From Hymenochaete sp. R1 (Eukaryota > Basidiomycota > Agaricomycetes > Hymenochaetales > Hymenochaetaceae), in assembly GCA_019400425.1 (NCBI GenBank), contig JAFREE010000005.1, positions 124,001 to 188,000 of the forward strand: a stretch of DNA of 64,000 nucleotides. The letters are read 5' to 3'. Of the stretch, positions 36,688 to 46,245 are shown piece by piece. Numbering within the stretch: the first letter of the stretch is position 1; each line of letters begins with the position of its first letter. Position numbers and translations under genes: made by a program. Below the pieces are notes generated by a model. The model saw nothing but the letters and a program-made list of their open reading frames with translations. It was not told where the DNA came from and did no database searches.

Positions 36688-38556
36688 GGCCTTTCTCAAG
36701 GGAAAATCGGTGTTTTGGAATGGAAGTTCTTTGGAGTGGTATGCTGCGCTGTGCAAATTCGTCGATTTGAAGTTCATCGACTGGTGTTACTTGCATAAAT
36801 GGTGTGGCCTTTCATTTCTCATCGGACGGCTCTATTCCTACCAACCTCTCGGTTCCCTTTCAGGCCATCTCTGTGATTTCTCTGGGCTTCGTCTCTTTCT
36901 TTCTCGACCGACTTACGTCCTCTTCTCTCCCTATCCTTCAAACACGGCTCCTATCGTCATTCTTCTATTTCCAACATACGAGATGCAACTCCTTTACTCT
37001 ATTTCACGAATCCAGCTACCCAGTCTCTAATCTACCATTTTCCTCCTGGTTTGTTTTAATTTTGGACCTCTAGCATCTGATCGCGCACCTTTTCAGTGCC
37101 TTCCTCCGGATCCTTTTCCTTCTTTATGAATTGTCCCCGATTCCACATTTCCATTTCCTTGCGCATCTCCTGTGAATCCGTCTTTGAACTTCTCATGTGT
37201 AATTCTTTTTCTCTCTCTTCGAGTTTCTTTCCTTGCATTGATTCATTCCTATCATCGGACGGACGGGATTCCCAAGCCTCTTGCCTCTACCTCTGTATCT
37301 CTTCCTCGTCACGCTTTCAATTTTCCTCCCTTCGCTATTCTTCTCTTCTCTTCTGTCTCTCACCCTCGTCCCGAAATCCTGTTTCGATGACCCCAACTCG
37401 TGTCCAGTTCGGTTGTTCTTTTAATAACCTGAATCAATTCTTCCCTGTACACCGCATTTTCCTATTAAGACGCTGTCGTCATCGTCTTCATCCTGCGGTT
37501 CGTCCGCACATCCTGTTAACCTGTTATCGTTTCACCTTTTTCTTTCTCTCTTTTCTTTCTCACTCATTCTCCAGTCGAATCATATCCTGTCAGCGTTACT
37601 ACTACCCCTTCTTTTCTTTCATCTCATCTCGTCTTCCATTATCTACCATCAAATTGTCCTTCAGCGAGTGCCCTACGACGTCTCACTTTATTTGATTTTT
37701 TGGGGGGCCTTAAGGAACAATCTTTTTTTCTTCTCTTCTCAATTCTTCTGGTGTCTTTCAAATCCAATCGGTCCTGTTCCTAACGACAACACCACCACTC
37801 TCACCATTCACCGATCAATCTGACTCCACATGGGTTTTCTCTTTCTCTTCTCTTCTTTCGTTCTTCACTGTGCCATCTCGTTGTCTTCACTCATCATTCT
37901 ATCTCTGTGCCCTATGTTATTGGTTTATATTATATTCTCTCTCCCTTTCTTTCCTTCCACTTTCCTCCATGTCCTCTTTACATGTCAATCCTACCCATCC
38001 ATTCATCTCGTTCTCATATCTCATAGCAACATCTCTATCGCTCCTCGCTCCTCGCACATCCATTTCCACATCCCATCGATCACGACGAGACGAGACGTGC
38101 CTCCCAGTACCGTTGATTCCGATTCCGATTCCGACTATGTTAGATATCACTGCTTCACTTTGAGTCGAGCCTGCCCCCGAGTCATTTTCTGATTCTGACC
38201 CTGTCTCGTCTCCCTCATGGTAATCTTACGGAGAACAAATACGATACGACGAAATGCGATTAACAGTACTGACTGAGTACATGATAACCAAAAGGCATTG
38301 ATATCATACCTTGCGTCTTCAAGTCGATACAGATACAGATCTAGTGAATCACTCCTAACCTGGCCATCATCTGGGTTGGTTGGGGAGAGGCTACATGTTG
38401 TGGGTATGAGAAATGCCTCCCTCCTCCGTCCCTCAAGCCCATTCACCTGGCAGTTGTGTGTCTACCTTGAAGATAAATGTACTTAACGTCAACGGAGGTG
38501 CAAGAGGTTCGTCCAATAGTTGCACTATAGCTAAAAGCAATGGATAATAGAGTATC
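36688..38556 (+). other. Pyrimidine-rich stretch downstream of the WOPR gene
   Basis: From about 36,850 to 38,150 the plus strand is strongly C/T-rich with many CTTTCT and TCTTCT runs, leaving spurious open frames on the plus strand (37096..37695, 37830..38192). A short GATTCC repeat lies near 38115. It is probably the WOPR 3' UTR or a transcribed leader. No coding domain was recognised. Confidence 0.5.
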
Positions 38557-38655
38557 GGGTAATTAGCTCAGTGGTAGAGCGTTCGCTTTGCATCCCTTCC
38601 ATTTCCTCCAGAAGTTGCTTGCGAAAGGCCGCGTGTTCGATCCGCGCATTATCCA
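38557..38655 (+). tRNA. tRNA-Ala (anticodon UGC) with a 27-nt intron
   Basis: Acceptor stem GGGTAAT pairs with ATTATCC, followed by discriminator A. The D-arm is GCTCAGTGGTAGAGC. The anticodon stem TTCGC/GCGAA closes a loop TTTGCA-T with anticodon TGC. The T-arm is GCGTG-TTCGATC-CGCGC. The intron at 38593..38619 interrupts the loop after position 37, the canonical place for nuclear tRNA introns. The mature length is 72 nt before CCA addition, and the 3' CCA is not encoded. Internal A and B boxes are both present (TAGCTCAGTGGTAG and TGTTCGATCC). Confidence 0.95.
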
Positions 38656-38677
38656 ATGTCGATGGCACAAGACTTCC

Positions 38678-38683
38678 TTTTTT
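38678..38683 (+). terminator. RNA polymerase III terminator of the tRNA-Ala gene
   Basis: A run of six T, 22 nt after the discriminator base, as expected for pol III termination. Confidence 0.7.
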
Positions 38684-39323
38684 CTTCTTTCCACTCCGCT
38701 TCCTTGAGCTGAGGCTGACATGTATACGCCATTGACGATGGATCAGCTGATGGTGGTGTCGGGATGTGGTAGCTTTTGTGGAAGTGGCATGCTGAATTAC
38801 CGTGGAATGCGTTATTTTAGTTGGTTTGAAAGTAAGTTGGGATGGACGGAGGGGGCGGAGGTTGGGATATCGCATCGTATACGAAGTGACGAATGTACAT
38901 GAAAAGGTTCTGTCAACGCTTCTCGCTCATGCTTTCTATTTTGAAGACTCAGACTCAATCGATACGCCCACACACTAACCATCAATCATGAACATATTCA
39001 TTTCATCGTCGCCTTTCCAAAATCAAAAACAAAAACAAAAAAGGAATCTACGAAAAGAAACAAAAAAAGGGGGAGCAAAACATTTTTTGGGATGTTGAAT
39101 CGCCAGACCCTCCTGAGGAAGGAAGGTGCGTGGATGCGGGGGGTGAGACAGTGGAGTGTGCGTGCGTGCGTGCTTGCGTGTGGGTTATGATACAAAGGAG
39201 GGGGGTGTACATTTTTTGTTGAAAAAAGGAATGCGATGTTGCGAGAGTGAGATGCAAAGAGAGGTGAAATCCAGACGTGAAGTCCAATTAAGTTGGACGA
39301 GAGGGCCAAATCAAGCCCCCTCC
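38684..39323. other. Intergenic, no gene recognised
   Basis: It lies between the tRNA and the stop codon of the SHMT gene, and includes GCGTGC-type short repeats near 39161. No coding domain was seen. Confidence 0.45.
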
Positions 39324-41799
39324 TCAATCGTCCGCCTCGATCCCCTCCGGCCTCTTCAACCCACCCGCACCAATCTCCACACCCGGAAGCGGCCACCTCC
39401 TCGCGAAGCTCCTCACCTCCGCCTTCAACGCCTTCACCTCCGCGCTCGCCTCAGCGACGCGCAGGAAGTCCTTCAGGAGCTTCGAGCCGGCTTCCTTTTG
39501 GAGCGAGAGCGAGAGCTGGACGGTACGGTGGAGGAAGGAGGCGACGGTCTTGTGGTCGGCTTCGGTCATGTTGCGGGAGGTGAGGGCGGAGGTGCCGAGA
39601 CGGATGCCGCCGGGGGTTTGGGCGGATTCTGCGAGGTGAAGAGGAGGGAGTGGTTAGTGGTGTAACTAATGATAAATAACATTGGTATGACTTACTGTCA
39701 CCAGACACGGCGTTCTCTGTAACATCCGATAAGTAGGGACACATAGATCACAAAGTCAGTCTACCGCTCAAACTACACCCGATCACACGTTACGAAAAGA
39801 GGCTCAAACGCACTGTTGATTGTGATCCCCACCAGATCGCAGATTTTCTCAACCTTGCTTCCAGTGACACCCGTCGGGCGCAGATCCCACAGCACGAGAT
39901 GGTTCTCCGTCCCGTTTGTCTGGAGCCTGTAGCCGTAGTTGACAAGCTCGGCGGCAAGCGTCTGTGCGTTGGAGATGACCTGCTTCGCGTATGCCTGCCA
40001 GGTCGGGGAGGCCGCCTGCTTGAGGGCGGTCGCGATACCTGCGATAGTCTGAAGCGCCAAATGAAGTTGAGGAGGGTCCGAAGGAGGAAAAAAGATGAGG
40101 AGCATACGTTGTTGTGCGGCCCACCCTGGCACGCCGGGAACACCGCCTCATTCACCCTCTTCTCGATATCCTCCACAAACTTCGTGTCCCTCCTGAAGAA
40201 AATCAAACCCGCCCGGGGACCCCTCAACGTCTTATGCGTCGTCGTCGTCACCACATCGCAGTACTCGAATGGGTTGTGCAGCACCTGCGCCGCGACGAGC
40301 CCGCTCGTGTGCGCGATGTCCGCCATGAGCGCCGCGCCGTGTTCGTCTGCGGTCGCACGCAGGGCGGCGTAGTCCCAGTCGCGCGGGTAGGCGGAGGCGC
40401 CGCAGATGATGAGGCGAGGCTTGAAGAGACGGGATTGTTCGGCGAGTTTGGGGTAGTCGATGAGTTGGGTGGAGGCTTCGAGGCCGTAGGGGAGAGATTG
40501 GAAGTAGATCGCGGAGGCGGTGATTTTCTTCTTTGCGGTCTGTGTAGGGGTGGGATGGGGTGGCGGTGGGTGTATGCGCGTCGATCACATTGAATTAATT
40601 TCTTTCGCTATCGAGGGATTGGTGGAAAAGATACGTACGTAGTATCCGTGGGTGAGATGACCGCCGTCAGGAAGCCCGAGACCCATGATCCGGTCCTGGG
40701 GGTTGACAAGAGCGGTCAAGGCGGCAAAGCTATCAGAGAATTTCAAAAAGTCAGCATCAGCAGCCACTCAGCCCGTCGAGCACGGAACACCCTCAAAGCA
40801 AGGCAGAACCGCAACGAAAGCAGCTTTCGCCAACCCCAACCGGAAGACGCGGACGCGGAGTCAATACAATGATGGAAGTTATTGAAATGGGTTGCGCGAT
40901 TCGACGTAAATTTTGGGGAAACAGCACCAAGCGCGAGCATGGCGGAGAGATGACAAACGATAGGATTTCGCGTAAACGGGGCGTCCCAAACCTCATATGG
41001 AACGCCCATCGGACCGCCGTGTATACGCCGGTAGGGACAGCGCACAACGTCCCAGCGACACACGAAGAACAAACAAAGAAGAGAAGGAAAAACGTACGTC
41101 CCACGTCTCGAAGCAAAAAAAAAACAACTCACTTCGCAGTACTTCCTGAGTACGGCTGCACGTTCACGCCCCACACCTTCGGGTCTAGATGGAACGCCTC
41201 GAGCGCACGCTTGCGGCAGAGTTCCTCGAGCTCGTCGATGTACTCGTTTCCACCGTAGTAACGGTGGTTGGGGAGACCCTCGGAGTACTTGTTGGTGAGG
41301 ATGGAGCCGTTGGCCTCCATTGTCGCTCGGCTCGTCAAGTTCTGTTGTTATGTTTAGGTGTTCATGCGTGAGATGTGAGGGTTCAGAAATGAAGGCGAAA
41401 AGATGACTGACCTCAGAGGCGATGAGCTCGAGACCTGACCATTGGCGCCATGTCTCCTTTTCGATGATGTTCTGAATCTCGGGGTCGCTCTGCGCGAGTG
41501 AGGCGTAGAGGTCCTTATTCTACTCGCCGAACGCCGAACGCAATGAAAAATAAACGAAAAAAGAGAGGGGAAAAAATACAACTTATCAGCTCATCATCTC
41601 CCACAACACAACAGAATGTGAGACAGAAAACAGAGAAGGAAGAGAGACGCACGTAGTCGGGGATAGAAGCCATTGTCCTTCGTAGAGCGTGAGTGTGAGC
41701 GGCAGAGAACGCGGGGAGATGAGCTTGAGCGGGTGCGACGTATGAGCGAAGAGAGTGAGAGTGAGAGAGGAGGGGGCGAGAGGAGAGGAGTCTGAGCAT
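39324..41799 (-). CDS. SHM: Serine hydroxymethyltransferase, with mitochondrial-type leader and internal second start
   Basis: Exons 41799..41653, 41519..41412, 41341..41133, 40729..40639, 40539..40108, 40048..39814, 39716..39696 and 39628..39324 give 515 aa. The enzyme interconverts serine plus tetrahydrofolate with glycine plus methylene-tetrahydrofolate using PLP. Family marks: [74 protein letters not shown], the PLP-lysine motif [14 protein letters not shown] and [15 protein letters not shown]. The first 42 residues are Arg/Ser/Leu-rich without acids ([20 protein letters not shown]), like a mitochondrial presequence. A second ATG at 41673 (MASIPDY) begins where cytosolic forms start. Intron 3 is unusually long (403 nt), and exon 7 has only 21 nt. 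Confidence 0.96.
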
Positions 41800-42083
41800 A
41801 TTAAAAAAGATCGATGGGAGGGGCGCAGAGGTCGAGATCTTATAGGGAGAGAAACAAACTGGCAGGGTCTTCTTTCAACCAAAGAGTGCGTCGATCAGTG
41901 ATCTTCGCCTTCTCGCTCTTTTCAGTTTCCCGTTTGGTTCACTTCCCGTCCCAATCGGTCTTTGATGCTTTACTTACTTACACCCGCCGTTACTTGCAAT
42001 CTATATTTCAAAAAAAGGGACTCGACTTTTACCTCTTACATACTCTCTACCGTACACATCTTCTAGTCTTCTATACATCCACC
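41800..42083 (-). promoter_or_regulatory. Upstream region of the SHMT gene
   Basis: About 280 bp between the stop codon of the ABC transporter and the first ATG of SHMT. It must contain the SHMT promoter. No TATA box was recognised. Confidence 0.4.
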
Positions 42084-44964
42084 TCAAGGTAACGTCGGCG
42101 CAGACAACATCGCGTCCAACTCCCTCACACGCGCCGTCCACACCTCCACCTCAGCCAGCCTCGCCTCCAGATGCGCAATCTCCCTATCCCGTTCCATCCG
42201 CTCCGCCGCCGTCCCTACACGCGTCAACGTCCAGCTACGTCTCCCGCTCTCGCCTTGTTTGACTCCAGATCTGACTTCGGCTTCCAGATCGGTGTCAGAG
42301 TCGGAGGTGGAAGTGGAGACGTCTTCCCCTCCGGGTCCGTGGAGGGTTAAGAGGTGGGTGTGGTATTTGGCTAGGGATGGTCTGAATAGAAGGGGGGAGT
42401 ATTAGATTATGAAGTAAGAGTAACGGCGAGTAATGGCATACCTTAGTGAAATGGTGATCAAGGTGATCCCCATCGACTTGGCATGTTGGTACATCGATCC
42501 CTCGACGTCGCTCGACACCGCGCTTGTGCATTCTGAAATGATATGGTCAATAAAAATTCACATTTTTCTTATACATGCAAAATAAGAGACGTGCTTACCG
42601 TCCAACACAGCAAACTTCGGCTTGTGATAAAACACCCTCGCAAGGCCCATCTATACAAGAATCATCCACATCAGTTCCAACCGTTCAGATCTTTTTGCAT
42701 AGAACATTGCGCTTCTTACCCGCTGCTTCTCGCCCCCGCTCAACACATCCCTCCACTCCTTCTTCACGAACCACCCACCCTCACGCTCAGGTAAATACGC
42801 CAAATGCACCGCCGCCAGGATCTCGCGTAGCTCGTCTTCCGTCCGTTCCGATGCGGCGAACTGGGCGTATGAGTGTGGGTAGATGATTCTGTAATCGAAA
42901 AGAGAGGACGTCCATTGTTAGCGTTTGACGGAATTTTTTTTTTGAGGGATACTAACTGGTCGAGCAAGGTCCCAGCGACCATGTACGCACGTTGAGGCAC
43001 TACGAACACTTCGGAAGTCCCCAGCGGAGGCCGAACGAGCGCATCCTCCGGCTTAGCGTCCACTTCCGAAGCATGTCCAGCCCAGAGCCCAGCAACCACC
43101 CGCGCAATCGCCGTCTTACCCACACCATTCGTTCCCGTAATCATCAGATGCTCACCCGACCCCGCCTTGAGTTCAAATTCAAGGTCTTCGACTAAAATCG
43201 TATACTCTCCACTATCTTTGTCGGCATCCGTGGTGAGAGTTTGGCTAGCTGTTGGGACGACCACGTCGAGCTTCCTAGCTGCGACAGTATCTTCGGAGGG
43301 TTTGAAGGCGATGGTGGACGGAAGTGAGTGAAGTGTGGAGAGGAGCGTGTATAATCGGGTGGTATACCCCGCAAGCTCGAGCACGTCCTTGTATGCATAC
43401 ATGAGTCGTCCGCCAGCGTCAGCCAGTGAAAGAAGGAGGCGTCGAGAGGATATGTAGTCTGACAAGTACATAAGACCATGGATGAACCGCATTAACACCT
43501 GGTCACTTACTCTCAGTCCGTTCTGCGATGGCGTTATGATGGCCTTCCGACGGAACTTGCACACCGAGATGTCTCCGGCGGGTGAAGAGGACGGGTATCG
43601 AAATGAGGCAGTAGCCCGCAGCAGACCAAAGGTACTTGATCACAAAGTCTTCGGTCCATTCATATGCAATCCGGAGCTAGAAGAAGAAAAACAAGGGCGA
43701 TATTCAGTGGCAGGAAAGCATCTGAGGTTGTCGAATCTTTTGTTACCTTGTAGATAGAATTTATGTGCTTGACCAGTCGCAAATACGCATTCCACAAAAT
43801 GCTCCTCTCGCGTGCTCCACCCGCATAGAAAGCAATCTCCTCACTCTCGCGTCCGGCGCGACCCATCCCTGCCCGATACTCACCCTCCAGCATAAGCTCG
43901 ACGGCGGCAAGTCGACCGAAGGCAGGCGTCACGGCACGCAGAATTCCAACGGTTATGTAGTAGTTGGCGAAGAGGAGGACGGTGCCCCGTGCACCGAGCA
44001 CCCGAGCGAGTTGAGCAGTGAAGATAAACATGTCAAGGGTAGGCTTCATAACGTTTCCACTTTACGCAAATCAGGGTATGTTTAGCATATAATCGTTTGA
44101 AAAATACTCACTACAAAGCTGCAAGTGAATCACAGAACGCGGCGATGTCCGTGGTGATGTACTGATCCACGCCATCCAATCCGCCAGGCTGCGATACCCT
44201 ATAATACCTCATCGCCGGCGGCGCGCTCAGATACAAATCATGCGTATACCTCGTCAACTTCGTTCTTAGCCTCAACGCCAGCTTGGACTGTAGGTGCCTC
44301 AGCATCGAGTTGGTGTACGTGCTGGGGAGCGCGAACGCGAACCACCAGCCGAGTCCTCGCAGGAAGCCGCGTGCGTCGCCGCTGACGAGGTCGCGCACGA
44401 TTCGGCCGTCGAGTCTGGCGACGCCGACGCTGAGGATGGTGCGGAGGACGAGGAATATTGAGTGAAGGAGGACGATAAGGGTTTCTTTGGAGGAAAGGGA
44501 GGGGAAGGCGACGTGGAGGATGGCGCGGAGTTGGCGGAGGAAGACGCGGTCGACGTTGGGTTTGTGGGTCGGAGGAACAGTCGGGAACAGTTTTGCGTCG
44601 GAGGCGAGTTCAACTTGGGTCTTTTCTTGGATCTCAACCTATTTTCATTTCGTCGTTATGTGCAGTGGTCGGATAAGCTGATGCATACATGCTTGCTCAC
44701 TTTGGCGGTCTTGCCTCGAAATGGCACAAACAGCGTCTTGCTCCCGTCCGCATTTGGCTCGTATAGCATCGATGGATTCGATGACTTCGAGGCGCCTTTC
44801 CCGGTCCTTTTCGATTTTGACGAGCCTTTCTTTGTTGCAACATTTCGAAAGAGAGCAAGAAGAAGCAGAGCAGCCATAGAAAGCCTGAGCGACGATTTCC
44901 TATCCCTCGCCAGAGCTCGCAGCGCTGGAAGCTGCGCATTCAAATCCACCTTGAAAGTCGACAT
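42084..44964 (-). CDS. Peroxisomal ABC half-transporter (ABCD family, Pxa1/Pxa2-like)
   Basis: The gene runs from ATG 44964 to the stop at 42084. The first exons are 44964..44701, 44638..44112 and 44059..43747, and several shorter ones follow. An N-terminal membrane domain comes first: LSMAALLLLALFRN near residue 30, then a region with RLDGRIVRDLVSG and the EAA-like IAYEWTEDFVIKY stretch. A single nucleotide-binding domain follows: Walker A GTNGVGKTAI, Q-loop VVPQRAYMVAG, signature LSGGEKQR, Walker B FAVLDECTSAVS and HALTIS-type switch ITLITIS. LDECTSAVS after Walker B is typical for ABCD proteins, which import acyl-CoA into peroxisomes for beta-oxidation as dimers. The C-terminal tail has a helix (ERDREIAHLEARLAEVEVW) with coiled-coil spacing. 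Confidence 0.93.
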
Positions 44965-45349
44965 TCTTCTCAACTCTAACCTTGGTATATTTTTGAGTCT
45001 CCACGTCTGGCACTGTGATGGTGGTAAACGCAATAAGAGCAAGCTGTGGTGGGTCAGGTCATCATGAGTTGAAGTAAGCGTAGGCGTGCAAGAGCACCTC
45101 GCATGTGAAATCAGCTCGCATATTGTTTATAACGTAAGCAGTCGTCTGAGCTCTCTCCGAATCGCAAACATGGATTACAACAAAAACTCTGGCGCCATTT
45201 CAATTATTAGAACGAGGATGTTGATACTTGTACAAAACTCGATTTACAAGTCCCGAGTCGAAGTAGAACTGGCATTAATTCAAATACCGAAGAGTCGTGT
45301 ATGGTCCATGAACTGACATCCCACCCTTATGCTTATCGCCTCACACTGT
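44965..45349. other. Intergenic, upstream of the ABC transporter
   Basis: About 385 bp containing the ABC transporter promoter and the Pmp3-like gene 3' end, both on the minus strand. No element was recognised. Confidence 0.4.
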
Positions 45350-45882
45350 TCAGCGAGTAGCACCATAATTGACCGGAGCCTGTCCCGCACCTACACCACC
45401 CTGAGGCTGGGTGTACATGGGCTCGTATCCACCGTTTCCAACGTCTGAAATGCAGATAATTTATCAGAAATGATGGAAGAATGGCAATTGACTTTATTAC
45501 TCACAGCGGTAGCCTCCGGCTCCGTACATCTCTTCGGCCTTCATGCGCTTGTAGATGAGCCAGAATGCATGCTATTCGTAATTGAAGTGTGAGCATAAAA
45601 GAAATGGACAAAACAGCTGTTCGAGTTGGCTTACGATATGGCCAGGGATGTATCCAAGTCTATGAAAGGGAAGCATTAGCCCTTGAAGAAGCAAAAGTAG
45701 TCGTCGAAAACGAACATGGTTAGGAGAATGTTGATGAAAAGATCACAGCTACATCCAGAAATGTATGCCGCTGCTGCAGGAGGGAAGATGATGGCGACCT
45801 AGCAGAGCACATTTAGTACTTCGAGCGCTTGAGACGATACACTACGTACAATGATGAGAACGATATCTGAGCCTGCAGCCAT
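45350..45882 (-). CDS. Pmp3/UPF0057 family proteolipid (stress-related plasma membrane protein)
   Basis: Exons 45882..45850, 45798..45716, 45659..45635, 45571..45505 and 45444..45350 give 100 aa. The Pmp3 core is clear: AIIFPPAAAAYISGCSCDL, then NILLTILGYIPGHIHAFWLIY, forming two membrane-spanning helices. The C-terminal tail of about 45 residues (Gly/Tyr/Pro/Gln-rich, ending VNYGATR) is longer than in yeast Pmp3 and resembles the Sna3/Sna4 group of vacuole-sorted members. Pmp3 proteins affect membrane potential and salt tolerance. The tail contains no clear PPxY motif. Five exons for 100 residues shows how intron-dense this genome is. Confidence 0.93.
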
Positions 45883-46245
45883 TGCGAGACGTTATCGAGT
45901 TGTGAAAGATGAAAATTCTACGAAAGCTTCTGGGATCGTGATAGTCGAAAAGTGAGAACAGGTACGGTGGTGGTAGGGCTGCTTTTATGAACGTGGTGGT
46001 AGACTGCGGTCACCTGCGGAGCGCTTATGACGTAGCCACGAAAGTCCCGGCCCGTGAGAAAGTGGCTCAACTTATTATTAAACCGAGATTCAGTCATTCT
46101 GTCATGTTCGCGCGGTATAATTATTGCAGCGGAAGAAAGAACAAAAGACTTAGATATACAGTATAAGTTAGCAACACATAACAGGCAAATTATACGGTAA
46201 ACTAGTTGATGAAAAGTCCGACGATCTACAAGAAACGATATCCAC
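45883..46245 (-). promoter_or_regulatory. Upstream region of the Pmp3-like gene
   Basis: It lies between the G-alpha stop codon (46246) and the Pmp3-like start (45882), both minus strand. It must contain the Pmp3-like promoter. No element was recognised. Confidence 0.4.

Noticed and set aside
37096..38192. Two long plus-strand frames (199 and 120 codons) rich in Ser, Phe and Leu.
   Set aside because: They are a by-product of the pyrimidine-rich composition, with no domains and no splice structure.
38541..38548. TGGATAAT just upstream of the tRNA is the reverse complement of the tRNA 3' end ATTATCCA.
   Set aside because: Eight bases can match by chance in AT-rich flanks. There is no longer complementarity or sign of a mobile element.
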